A DNA stretch of 64,000 nucleotides from Sporocytophaga sp. (GTDB taxonomy: Bacteria; Bacteroidota; Bacteroidia; Cytophagales; Cytophagaceae), in assembly GCF_017745095.1 (NCBI RefSeq), contig NZ_JAGHZZ010000007.1, positions 259,782 through 323,781 on the forward strand. Reading direction: 5' to 3'. The notes under the pieces are model-generated. The model made no database searches, was not told where the DNA came from, and was given only the letters and a program-made list of their open reading frames with translations. A program made the translations under genes and the position numbers. Below are positions 18,801 through 26,750 of the stretch, piece by piece. Position 1 is the stretch's first letter; each line of letters begins with the position of its first letter.

Positions 18801-19308
18801 GTTGAGAAGCAACCTTGTAAAGAAAGGCATCCAGAAACGTTGCATTATCTTTCTTTCCTGGAACGGGCTTGCTTAAAAGCATTGCAACAGACTTTGCATC
18901 TTTCTTTTTAAGTTTATCAATTCCAAAACCTGTTTCTTTAATTACCTTTTTATTCAGAATATCATATTCTTCTGGAGAAAGATGAGCTTTGATGTTATTA
19001 ACTGTATCGTCTTTGTCCAAGTCCATTTCAACAAAAAGATACTGTAACATGGAGTCAGGTGTGATCTCCATTGCGAAAGAAGGACATTCCTGAAGTTTAA
19101 CCAAAACCGAGTCACTGAAATCGTACACTCTTTTATCCTGAAGGTGCATTGTACCAAAGACATAAGAAGGTTTAGACAAGCCGTTTCCTGTCACTTTCCA
19201 TAAAAGTTGATAATTTGATCTTGATTTCTGAGTTTGGGCCTGAGTATTAAAAACCAGTGTTAGTAACAAAAAGAAATGAATAAATGCGGATCTGAACATT
19301 ATATGCAA
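15826..19308 (-). CDS. Exported TraB/GumN-family protein with a very large C-terminal extension
   Basis: 1160 residues with a signal peptide (about 1-25, ending NTQAQ). Residues about 32-295 form a TraB/GumN (PF01963-type) domain with its two histidine motifs, GTMHLQD near residue 52 and GAAHLPGQKG near 268, plus the early catalytic-like Glu (SFAMEIT). Stand-alone members are about 290 residues and are suspected metalloproteases. The remaining 860 residues are unusual. Three or four similar beta-rich segments (about 310-455, 460-600, 620-760) share motifs such as NGYPSFDFEIYTPS and IAGFPGKEFIVTSEG. A helical, HEAT-like repeat region follows (about 775-1040), then a tail. Probably periplasmic or outer-membrane associated. 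I do not recognise the extension. Start could be the ATG at 19308 or 19299. Confidence 0.8.
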   Translation of the reverse strand: MHIMFRSAFIHFFLLLTLVFNTQAQTQKSRSNYQLLWKVTGNGLSKPSYVFGTMHLQDKRVYDFSDSVLVKLQECPSFAMEITPDSMLQYLFVEMDLDKDDTVNNIKAHLSPEEYDILNKKVIKETGFGIDKLKKKDAKSVAMLLSKPVPGKKDNATFLDAFLYKVASQQKKKLIGLEYSYEYNLLDSIDGKKNKWISDLKEIIYFDQVKEYSEKLISLYWAGDIQKIYASTGFTGSISMDIRNTRMADRMEANMKEMPVFTAVGAAHLPGQKGIIQLLRNKGYTVTPVQATFTGMAAKFKEKADENIWVNFTNEENGYAVDLPSNPFPNKSMTDKGINLYLYPDIASGLTYMTMTFLMPMEIKKGTESKMFKASIDNMLKQKNSKLLKSNVTTFNGYPSFDFEIYTPSDQMYSKGKMILRNKIYYMVFAGSYKRENLTGSDAEKYFKSFQFINFKNPGWKDYISEAGAYKVSVPFTMTEIKNEVNADSNLIAIAMASDPKEELAFGASYVNFKSGFYIFDDSLYLSSAVERMATSRGGSIDTIADIEIAGFPGKEFIVTSEGFSIRGRIVMRGSRPYTYFVIGDKKKISGEGSTNFLESFRFIEYDTTALKPFKYNEELVVNVPSEVSVDIDSSTYYFLKSFDKNFHFQDKNSGASYSLMITHYSKYYYNSESEYFKDVTDLYAEEGDSVISSKYINVDGINGLELVVEKGKINTNLKVLILPSGQNVYLLYTQYPRIEKESRIQKEFFSSFHLSKPVQPSFYQSKAALLLKDIVSEDSSKREEARGFLGYYKFEKHDLDLLHAAVSRSYDDDSLEFYSVRVKLFEALSSLNEPTTYGIIGKIYPSLDSLPGLQIEALKVLLGSKSKDGYAAFERLTSKKLPECQYSNNLFRAMADSIELNAEFLPKFFGHIKHPGYRDDLYDLAVTLIDSNRISPSYFKDYEQSIIEYFRADLTGFSDSTNQYVYEENLISATELMKNFPENSSYMNLLSELSKQKSSYVAIEAVRILLSISKKVDPSVIEKLASERDYRIRLYNILKEKDLLSLFPAKYLKQSYFAESDMASVLSDDMVTENIVLVNSKVKNIQGVDGRYYLYKYSSLTEEGKEEWYVGVSGPHPVDKTQVVTGGERTNYYYQTLKSKSLSEHYKALLEESQYDLYD

Positions 19309-19388
19309 TTAAAATTTTACACAATTTAATCATTTGCTTTGGTAATTTTTTTTGTTTCAACTTGCTTTTCCACGATTCTATGGAAAAA

Positions 19389-19725
19389 GGTTTGAGGTTA
19401 AAGCCCAAGATTTAGGTTTAATACTTAAAGGTTTCATGTCTTAGCTCAAACTTTCGAGCAAAAAGCTGGGGGCTTGGGGTCAGAGCTCCAAATTTCGAGC
19501 AAAAAACCTCAAGGTTTCAGGTCAAAGCTTCAAATTTCGAGCAAATAACTCGGAGGTTTCAGATCTGAGCTCCAATTTTCGAGCAAATAACTCGGAGGTT
19601 TCAGGTCAAAACTCCAATTTTCGAGCAAAAAGCTCTAATGTTTGAGGTCAGAGCACCATTTTTAAGGCAAAACCTCTGAAGTTTCATCTTACAGCTCCAC
19701 TCTTCGAGCAAAAAGCTTCGATTTT
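19389..19725. repeat. 42-bp tandem repeat array (about 8 copies)
   Basis: A 42-bp unit is repeated head to tail with phases beginning at 19411 (degenerate), 19452, 19493, 19535, 19577, 19619, 19661 (degenerate) and 19702. Spacing is 41 or 42 nt throughout. The best-conserved part is TTTCGAGCAAAAAGCTC, itself a small hairpin (GAGC/GCTC), followed by a GGTTTCAGGTCA-like stretch and AGCTCCAAA. Copies diverge most at the ends and agree best in the middle. There are no unique spacers, and no open frame runs through. It fills the 508-bp gap between the divergent TraB-like and radical SAM genes. Confidence 0.9.
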
Positions 19726-19783
19726 ATAATTATAACTCTATCCATTGAAAGATTTTAGTAAAAAATGATTCAACAAAATATAA

Positions 19784-19814
19784 ATACTAATATTTTTAGT
19801 ATATTTACTAATAA
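19784..19814 (+). promoter_or_regulatory. Inverted and direct ATACTAA repeats upstream of the radical SAM gene
   Basis: ATACTAA (19784-19790) and TTAGTAT (19796-19802) form a perfect 7-bp inverted repeat with a 5-nt spacer, and TACTAATA recurs directly at 19807-19814, ending 2 nt before the ATG at 19817. It could be an operator or a leader structure. AT-rich, so chance cannot be excluded. Confidence 0.3.
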
Positions 19815-19816
19815 TT

Positions 19817-20875
19817 ATGGCAGAAAATTCAATTAAGGGAAGAGGAGCTCAGATTAACTCCAAAAATCCCTATTTAAAAGACACCTACGTTACCGAGCAT
19901 ATTGAAGGGTTAGATGAGCCTTTATTAAGTAACAAAGCCACAACATTTCTAAAAGAACATCCCAAAAAAATTGTCAATAAAATAGATAGTCCCGATTTAA
20001 GGGGCATGTATTCCATGAATCCCTATCAGGGATGCGAACATGGCTGTACTTACTGCTACGCCAGGAATACTCATCAATATTATGGGATGAGTGCAGGGCT
20101 TGATTTCGAAAGAAAGATCATCATGAAGATGAATGCTCCTACACTTCTTGAAAAGTTTTTTGACCATAAAGATTATTCTCCAGAGCCTATCATGCTGGCA
20201 GGCAATACAGACTGTTACCAACCAGTGGAAAGAAAGACTGGTATTACACGCAGATTATTGGAGGTATTTCTCAAGTATAAGCATCCTGTAAGCATCATTA
20301 CCAAGAACAGTCTTATTTTAAGAGATCTTGATTTATTAAAAGAGTTGAATGATGATAATCTTGTTCATGTAAATATATCCATTACCTCCCTGGATGAATC
20401 TTTAAGACAACAACTGGAGCCTAGAACTGCTACATCGCACCAGAGGCTTAAAGCTGTTGAAGTGTTGGCTTCTAACGGAATACCAGTTAATGTTATGGTG
20501 GCACCTATCATCCCTTCTCTGAATAGCACAGAGATACCTGAAATTATTAAGGAATCCGCTGCAAGAGGAGCTAGTTCTGCCGCTTATACAATGGTCAGAT
20601 TAAATGGTTCAATAGGAGAAATATTCGAAGATTGGATAAAACAAGCTTATCCTGAGCGCGCAGAAAAGGTTTTAAACCAAATTAAAGAATGCCATGGAGG
20701 CACTTTGAATGACAGTAGATTTGGCACAAGAATGAAAGGAGAAGGACCTATTGCAGAAGCCATAGCAGACTTATTTCACATGTCTGTTCAAAAGTATCTT
20801 GGAGATAGAAAAATGAAGCCTTTAAACCTTGCCGTTTTTAAAAGACCTGAAAAGGGACAACTTAATTTGTTTTAA
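19817..20875 (+). CDS. PA0069-family radical SAM protein
   Basis: 352-residue radical SAM enzyme. The cluster motif CEHGCTYC gives Cys73, Cys77 and Cys80 (CxxxCxxC) and is followed by YARNTH. The preceding MNPYQGCEHG and the later NTDCYQPVE and PRTATSHQR are typical of the PA0069/Rv2578c group, which is related to spore photoproduct lyase. Members bind one 4Fe-4S cluster and cleave S-adenosylmethionine; the physiological reaction of this subgroup is not established. Cytoplasmic. The ATG at 19817 gives the usual N-terminus with the KGRGAQINSKNPY motif. The gene stands alone. Confidence 0.92.
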   Translation: MAENSIKGRGAQINSKNPYLKDTYVTEHIEGLDEPLLSNKATTFLKEHPKKIVNKIDSPDLRGMYSMNPYQGCEHGCTYCYARNTHQYYGMSAGLDFERKIIMKMNAPTLLEKFFDHKDYSPEPIMLAGNTDCYQPVERKTGITRRLLEVFLKYKHPVSIITKNSLILRDLDLLKELNDDNLVHVNISITSLDESLRQQLEPRTATSHQRLKAVEVLASNGIPVNVMVAPIIPSLNSTEIPEIIKESAARGASSAAYTMVRLNGSIGEIFEDWIKQAYPERAEKVLNQIKECHGGTLNDSRFGTRMKGEGPIAEAIADLFHMSVQKYLGDRKMKPLNLAVFKRPEKGQLNLF

Positions 20876-21006
20876 GCGTAAAGCCTAAAGTTGAAAAGCC
20901 TCAAAGTTTCTCAACGCGGGGTAAAACAACGTTATTAGATCTATATCAAATAAGTTGAATTCCTTCTTTACCAAACTTTTCAACTTTTAACTTTGAGCTT
21001 TACGCT
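20875..21006. repeat. Imperfect inverted repeat pair between convergent genes
   Basis: The left arm (20875-20898) starts at the last base of the radical SAM stop and reads AGCGTAAAGC then CTAAAGTTGAAAAG. The right arm (20976-21006) is its complement with a 7-nt insertion and ends just before the stop of the minus-strand neighbour at 21018. Loop of 77 nt. It could be a small non-autonomous element or a shared terminator. Similar AAAGTT/AAAAGC words occur at 15663-15702. Confidence 0.55.
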
Positions 21007-21017
21007 TTCAGCTTTAT

Positions 21018-21464
21018 TTACCTAACAGCATCCTTGCTCATTTCCCAAACCTGGATCATTTTGCCTGTTCTTGAATCCCAATATTCAGCTTCATCAATAG
21101 AAACCTTAAGAAGTCCTAAATCAGGATCTTCAAGGCCATTAGGAAAATAAGCTGTAAGAACAGGCTTCCATAGTTCCTGCATTTTAAGCGGGTCTTTAAC
21201 AACTTCCGCTTTACCTGTTACAGAAACAAAGACATTTTTATGAACATCAGAATATGTAACATTGATGCAGTTATTTATTCGTATATCCTCAACCTTTTGA
21301 GAATCAAAGTTTGTAAAGAACCAAACCAACCCCTCACACTCGGTTTGCATGGTGGTCATAGGAACACTTCTCAGACATCCGTTACTTTCAACAGTTGTTA
21401 GCATTGCAATTTTGATATCCTTGATCATATCATGCAATTCCGTATATTTTTTACAGGTCACCAT
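21018..21464 (-). CDS. Pyridoxamine 5'-phosphate oxidase-like (general stress protein 26) FMN-binding protein
   Basis: 148 residues of the FMN-binding split-barrel fold. AMLTTVESNGCLRSVPM is the first strand pair, WFFTNFDSQKVEDIR the cofactor-side segment, and VSVTGKAEVVKD the next strand, followed by W-x-P-x-x-x-A-Y-F-P and a terminal W-D-S-x-T region. Members of this general-stress group bind flavin, and most lack true PdxH activity. Cytoplasmic. Divergent from the small gene at 21530, with 65 nt between starts. Confidence 0.88.
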   Translation of the reverse strand: MVTCKKYTELHDMIKDIKIAMLTTVESNGCLRSVPMTTMQTECEGLVWFFTNFDSQKVEDIRINNCINVTYSDVHKNVFVSVTGKAEVVKDPLKMQELWKPVLTAYFPNGLEDPDLGLLKVSIDEAEYWDSRTGKMIQVWEMSKDAVR

Positions 21465-21529
21465 ATCGAATCTTTTACAGGTCCATTATATTTGTAACAA
21501 CTAAAAAAGTTTGTTTGTTTTATTATTAT

Positions 21530-21934
21530 ATGAAGGATGAAGCGATGAATAAGTCCGAGGTACTGGACCATTTCAGAGAAATATTCTGGGATGCCTTTCA
21601 CAGGCCTGACTTGAAGACGGATAGATATTATCAGTTATGGCATAGACTCGAACACATAAGTGATCTTCTTGCCGGACCATTGTATTCTGTTTTTGAAAAA
21701 GGAGAATATGACTATGTTTTCCATGACAAAAATAGGTTCCCGAATGTGCAAACCGCAGATGATTTCATGGATTGGTGTATGGAGAAAATCAATCATTACC
21801 AGGAAGCCCTGATCGCAGAAGTTCCAAACAATGAACCTGAAAAAAAAGATCAGCAGCTTTTATCATATCAAACGGAAGTGATGATGCAACTTGCGGAGAT
21901 GGCTTATTTCCTTAAGACTTCAGAGAATCTTTAA
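21530..21934 (+). CDS. Small hypothetical acidic protein
   Basis: 134 residues from ATG 21530 (MKDEAMNKSEV); an in-frame TTG upstream at 21515 and an ATG at 21545 are alternatives, and MNKSEV at 21545 is equally plausible. The sequence is soluble, mostly helical and aromatic-rich (FREIFWDAF, YYQLWHRLEHISDLL, DDFMDWCMEKINHY), without signal peptide or membrane segment. I do not recognise the family. The TAA stop overlaps that of the convergent metallophosphoesterase gene by 4 nt, so transcripts from the two strands must overlap at their ends. Confidence 0.7.
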   Translation: MKDEAMNKSEVLDHFREIFWDAFHRPDLKTDRYYQLWHRLEHISDLLAGPLYSVFEKGEYDYVFHDKNRFPNVQTADDFMDWCMEKINHYQEALIAEVPNNEPEKKDQQLLSYQTEVMMQLAEMAYFLKTSENL

Positions 21935-23190
21935 GCTTTGGAAAGTTCCATTATAGTGATTTCGGGAGGCATGCCTATTCTTCCCGGAAATCCTAGAAAA
22001 CCGAATCCTCTGTTTACATAGATGTATTGGTTATCCTCTTTATAAAGGCCTCCCCATTGCTTGTATTTGTATTGAACAGGACTCCATTTTACACCGGCAG
22101 CTTCTATACCAAACTGAAAGCCATGAGTATGTCCGCTAAAGGTAATATCAATATCAGGATAATCGGGTCTTACCTGTGCATCCCAATGGCTCGGATCATG
22201 TGAAAGCAAAAGTTTAACAGGATACTTTTCAGTACCGGCATATGCTTTCTTTAGTTTGCCATACTTAGGCCAATTTGCTCCTTTACCCCAGTTTTGTATA
22301 CCCAGCAAAGCAATCTCTTCTCCCCCTTTTTTCAATATTCTATGCTCATCCATCAGCAAATCCCATCCCATTCTTTTATGAGCATTCATAAGGTCTTTGA
22401 GATTCTCAACTCTTTCTTCCTTGCTGTTCCATGGCACATAGTCTCCATAGTCATGATTTCCAAGAACAGAAAACACGCCCATAGGAGCTTTTATTTCTTT
22501 AAATACTTCGATATAATTTTCAACTTCAGTAGCTCTGTCATTGACAAGATCTCCTGTAAAAAATACAATGTCGGGCTGCTGGTCCATTAGTAATTTCACG
22601 CCTCTTTTAACAGCAGCTTTATTATAAAAACTTCCCGAATGAATATCTGAAATATGAGCAATCTTAAGTCCTTCAAATGAAGATGGAAGTTTTTTTAATT
22701 TAACTTTAACTCTCTTCACTCTATAGTCATGAGCTCCGAACACAATGCCATAGAGCATTCCAAAAAAGGGCACTGCAGCAAATGCCAATCCTGCTTTTAA
22801 TAAAAATTCAGATCTGTGAATCTCTGCACCAGAAGAAAGTGGCTGATGGTTAAACAACAATGACACTTTCTGAAATACCCATCTGAAGAGACGGATAATA
22901 TCATCAAGTACCAGAAAAATAAAGTAGATGAATTTGGTAAAATAAACGGTGAGGACACTTCCGAAATAAACGACCTTCATCATTCTTGTCCACTTTTCAG
23001 GGCTGGCAGCGAAGTACATCAGACCCGCAAGTGTAAAGAGGGTGAAGCCCCAGTAAAATACATATATCAGCTTTTTGATTACAGGAGTGTAAGAATGCAG
23101 CAGCACTCTTACACCCTGGAATACATATGCATCTATAACCAGAAAGATTATTAAAACAATGGATAAAAAACTAAGATTCCGGTTACGCAT
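21931..23190 (-). CDS. Membrane-anchored calcineurin-like metallophosphoesterase
   Basis: 419 residues. The first 150 hold about four hydrophobic helices (about 8-27, 40-60, 73-95 and 130-150). The catalytic domain follows with all metal ligands: HISDIHSG (Asp182, His184), TGDLVNDR (Asp214), LGNHDYG (Asn245, His246), LLLSHDP and SGHTHGFQFG. The form matches the YaeI/YkuE group, which acts at the membrane surface and in some members hydrolyses lipid-linked pyrophosphates; the substrate here is unknown. It lies 18 nt after the RND pump stop and may be the last gene of the efflux operon. Confidence 0.92.
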   Translation of the reverse strand: MRNRNLSFLSIVLIIFLVIDAYVFQGVRVLLHSYTPVIKKLIYVFYWGFTLFTLAGLMYFAASPEKWTRMMKVVYFGSVLTVYFTKFIYFIFLVLDDIIRLFRWVFQKVSLLFNHQPLSSGAEIHRSEFLLKAGLAFAAVPFFGMLYGIVFGAHDYRVKRVKVKLKKLPSSFEGLKIAHISDIHSGSFYNKAAVKRGVKLLMDQQPDIVFFTGDLVNDRATEVENYIEVFKEIKAPMGVFSVLGNHDYGDYVPWNSKEERVENLKDLMNAHKRMGWDLLMDEHRILKKGGEEIALLGIQNWGKGANWPKYGKLKKAYAGTEKYPVKLLLSHDPSHWDAQVRPDYPDIDITFSGHTHGFQFGIEAAGVKWSPVQYKYKQWGGLYKEDNQYIYVNRGFGFLGFPGRIGMPPEITIMELSKA

Positions 23191-23208
23191 GCGTGTGTGC
23201 TTTACTTT

Positions 23209-26200
23209 TTATTTTAATAATGCTTTATTCTCTTCGGTCTCTGAGATATCAATTATTTCTCCAGCATAAATATGGTCAGAATGTTTTTTCTTGTACCCCA
23301 CTTTAACTTTTAGTTTGTCTACAAGAAGATACATAACAGGCACCAATATCAGAGTTAGGAAGGTAGCAAAGATCAATCCGAAGATCATCGTCCAGGAAAG
23401 AGGTCCCCAGAATGCAACACTATCGCCGCCAAAGAAAATGTGCGGATTAAATTCAGTAAATAAAGTAACGAAGTCAATATTAAGACCGACAGCAAGTGGA
23501 ATCAAACCAAGTATGGTAGCAGTCGCAGTAAGCAATACAGGAGTCATCCTGGTTTTACCTGCCTGAATAGCGGCTTCTTTAGTTGTATAACCTTGCTCTT
23601 CCAGATAATGGGTGAATTCAACAAGGAGAATACCATTCCTTACCACAATACCACCCAGGGCCACAATGCCGACTCCAGTCATAACTATTGACATATCCAT
23701 CTTGAATATGGAGAATCCTAAGAATACACCAATGGTGGAGAATAAAATTTCGCTTAGGATGATTACTGGTTTAGACACTGAATTAAACTGAGTTACCAAT
23801 ATCAGGAATATCAAACCTATCGCTGCAAGACCGGCAAATCCAAGGAATGCTCCTGTTTCTTTCTGATCTTCCTGCTCACCTGTCATATCTATAGATACTC
23901 CTTCAGCTCTCTTGAAATCTTTGATAGCCTTAGTGATTTTACCAACCACTTCATTACCATTATAACCTGTAAGGATATTTGAATACACTGTTACAAGTCT
24001 CTTTTCATTTTTCCTATTGATACCGCCATAGGTATCTGTAAATCTTATCTTAGCAACTGAAGATAATGGTACCTGACGAACTATACCGCCCATGTTCATA
24101 TCTCTGTAAGTGATTCTTGAGTTCAACAAACCTTCGATATCATTTCTCTGAGCATAGTTGTATCTCAACTGAATCGGATAATCATCTTCGAAATCTCTGA
24201 ATTTAGAAATCTCAGTTCCAAATACGGCATTTCTGATTTCTGAGCCTATTGTCAGCGTAGAAAGACCTTCTGCATTTGCTTTTTGTCTGTCCACCTCAAT
24301 AACAATCTCAGGTTTATTTTTCTGAACATCAGACTTAAGTTTCTCGATACCTTCAATTCCTGAGTTTTCAAGATACTTAATAAGCTTTTCAGATTCAGAG
24401 ATCAATTTTTCGTAATCATCACCGCTCATTTCAATGTTAATAGGTTTTCCGGTTGGAGGTCCACCCTGCTCTTGTTCTACAGTAATTTCAGCTCCTGGTA
24501 TTCCTTTAACAGCTTCTCTTATTTTACCAAGGTAAGCCAGAGAAGATTCTCCGTTCCTGTCTGCGAAGTTTACGAAGGCTACAGTTACCTTTCCTTTGTT
24601 TGGAGCAACGCTTAGATCAGGTTGATTTGGATCTCCTGCACCGACAGCGACGTTGGAGATGATAGATTTTACCATCGGGTTATTTTTTCCAACAACATTA
24701 AATACTCTCTTCTCAACCACTTTTGTAATTGAATCAGTATAGGCCTGATCTGTTCCTACAGGTAAGGAGATATATGAGTAAATAAAGTTTGGTTCACTTT
24801 CAGGGAAAAACACCACTTTAGGAGTTCTTACAGAAAATACAAAGATAGAGAAGAATAACATTCCTATAGTTCCCAGTAACAACCAAAGAGGATTCTTCTT
24901 ATGTAAGGCCCATTTTAAAACGTTTTCATATTTATTCTGAACTGCAGGCCAAGTTTTCTCCTGGAAGTTTTTAATAACACCTGTTAATACAAACTTATTC
25001 AGTAAGAACAATAAGTAGAAGGTTATTGTCAAATTCATCATTCCGACAGAACCCAATGCAGGACACATAATTGCAATTACAGCAAATACTATGGTTGTAA
25101 TTTTAAACCCTTTAGTAAAATGGCCTTTAACGTGCTCTTCATCATGAGACTTCATAAAGTCAACCGCAAATACAGGATTGATGATATAAGCAACCAATAG
25201 GGAAGCCAGCAAAGTTACAATCAAAGTGATCGGAAGGTAATACATGAATTCTCCGATAACTCCAGGCCAGAATAGCAATGGAACGAAAGGAGCCAATGTT
25301 GTCAGAGTTCCAGAAAGTACCGGAAGGAATACCTCTCCTGCGGCCATTTTAGCGGCTTGCTTAATAGGCACTTTTCCGTTATCAAATACTCTGTGAGTAT
25401 TTTCAATAACCACGATCGCATCATCCACAACGATACCTAGCGCAAGAAGGAAACCAAAGAGAACGATCATGTTCAATGTGAACCCTGCACCATCCATAAC
25501 CATAAAGGCAATGAACATTGACAAAGGAACTGACATTGCAACGAAGATCGCATTGGTTGTTCCCATGAAGAACATCAGAATTACTGTTACAAGAATAAAT
25601 CCTATGATAATAGTATTGATAAGATCGTGTAGCGTAACTCTTGTCTGATCTGCCTGCTCACCAGTAACTGTGATATTAACAGATTTAGGATATTTAGTTT
25701 CTTTTAATTCTTTAATCAAAGAGTTGATCTGGTCAGAAACCTCAATAAGGTTCTCTCCTCCCATTTTAATAACGTTCAGAGTAATTACATTTTTCCCATC
25801 AAGACGTGCATAGCTTTCTTTTTCTTCATAGCCATCCACAACATCTGCAATATCTTTCAAATAAACGACAGCTCCTGAAGATGATCTTATAACAAGATTT
25901 TCCAGATCTTTAGGATCTTCGTATTCTCCTTTTATGGTAATGGTACGTTTCATACCATCCATTTTCAAAAGTCCACCTGATTGGTTAACATTTTCAGAAG
26001 ACACAGCCATTTTGATATCAGTCATGGAAACATTTGCTGCTTCCATTTTCATTTTATCAACGTTTATCTGGATTTCTCTTTCCAAGGCTCCGATGATATC
26101 TACCCTTCTGATACCCTTTATAGATTCGATCTTATCTTGAAGGTCGTCCGCATACTTTTTAAGTTTGTCAAGCTCTATATCACCTGAAACGTTTACGTTC

Positions 26201-26628
26201 ATGATAGGTACCTGAGAAACGTCTACTTCAATTACGTCCGGTTCATATGGTCTTGGAGAAGGTAATTCCGGCTTAGCCTTGTCCACAGCGTCTTTCACCT
26301 TTTGTTTAGCCTCTGCAACATCCACCCCAGTTTTAAATTCAACTACAACACTTGAATAATCCTGTATTGAACTACTTGTCACCTTTTTCACACCGGCAAT
26401 AGCCTTCACTTCTTTTTCTATAGGCTTGGTGATCAGGTTTTCTATATCCTTCGGAGATGCTCCCGGATAAAGCGTACTGACATACATCTGAGGGAAAACA
26501 ATTTCAGGAAATTGCTCCTTTGGCAATGCCATGTAGGTAAAAATACCTGCAAGCGTAATGATGATGGTCAATACATATATACTGGTTTTATTGTCTATTG
26601 ACCAGCTACTGACTTTAAATTCTTTCAT
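23209..26628 (-). CDS. RND efflux transporter permease (HAE-1 type)
   Basis: 1139-residue inner-membrane proton/drug antiporter. The N-terminus (SSWSIDNKTSIYVLTIIITL) is TM1, and the first porter domain follows. TM2-6 include the proton-relay pair in GIVVDDAIVVIENTHRV (about residues 405-420) and the FAPFVPLLFWPGVIGEFMYYLP stretch. The second half repeats the layout and ends with a Lys/Glu tail. Unlike AcrB, about 75 residues with two extra hydrophobic stretches are inserted between TM6 and TM7 (about 491-565). It pairs with the adaptor 122 nt upstream and the TolC gene before that. Substrate unknown; TetR control suggests a drug or lipophilic compound. Confidence 0.95.
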   Translation of the reverse strand: MKEFKVSSWSIDNKTSIYVLTIIITLAGIFTYMALPKEQFPEIVFPQMYVSTLYPGASPKDIENLITKPIEKEVKAIAGVKKVTSSSIQDYSSVVVEFKTGVDVAEAKQKVKDAVDKAKPELPSPRPYEPDVIEVDVSQVPIMNVNVSGDIELDKLKKYADDLQDKIESIKGIRRVDIIGALEREIQINVDKMKMEAANVSMTDIKMAVSSENVNQSGGLLKMDGMKRTITIKGEYEDPKDLENLVIRSSSGAVVYLKDIADVVDGYEEKESYARLDGKNVITLNVIKMGGENLIEVSDQINSLIKELKETKYPKSVNITVTGEQADQTRVTLHDLINTIIIGFILVTVILMFFMGTTNAIFVAMSVPLSMFIAFMVMDGAGFTLNMIVLFGFLLALGIVVDDAIVVIENTHRVFDNGKVPIKQAAKMAAGEVFLPVLSGTLTTLAPFVPLLFWPGVIGEFMYYLPITLIVTLLASLLVAYIINPVFAVDFMKSHDEEHVKGHFTKGFKITTIVFAVIAIMCPALGSVGMMNLTITFYLLFLLNKFVLTGVIKNFQEKTWPAVQNKYENVLKWALHKKNPLWLLLGTIGMLFFSIFVFSVRTPKVVFFPESEPNFIYSYISLPVGTDQAYTDSITKVVEKRVFNVVGKNNPMVKSIISNVAVGAGDPNQPDLSVAPNKGKVTVAFVNFADRNGESSLAYLGKIREAVKGIPGAEITVEQEQGGPPTGKPINIEMSGDDYEKLISESEKLIKYLENSGIEGIEKLKSDVQKNKPEIVIEVDRQKANAEGLSTLTIGSEIRNAVFGTEISKFRDFEDDYPIQLRYNYAQRNDIEGLLNSRITYRDMNMGGIVRQVPLSSVAKIRFTDTYGGINRKNEKRLVTVYSNILTGYNGNEVVGKITKAIKDFKRAEGVSIDMTGEQEDQKETGAFLGFAGLAAIGLIFLILVTQFNSVSKPVIILSEILFSTIGVFLGFSIFKMDMSIVMTGVGIVALGGIVVRNGILLVEFTHYLEEQGYTTKEAAIQAGKTRMTPVLLTATATILGLIPLAVGLNIDFVTLFTEFNPHIFFGGDSVAFWGPLSWTMIFGLIFATFLTLILVPVMYLLVDKLKVKVGYKKKHSDHIYAGEIIDISETEENKALLK

Positions 26629-26750
26629 CTTTTTTTGTCTGTTTTAACTGAGCGCTTCAAGCAAATGCTTTGAGCTGACTTATTAAAAATGATTTGAGTA
26701 TTAAGGGAAAAAGTACCTTTCCCTTATAATTCTCATTAATAAATATTTAT

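Noticed and set aside
19389..19725. CRISPR array
   Set aside because: The 42-bp units follow each other without unique spacers and no cas gene is nearby.
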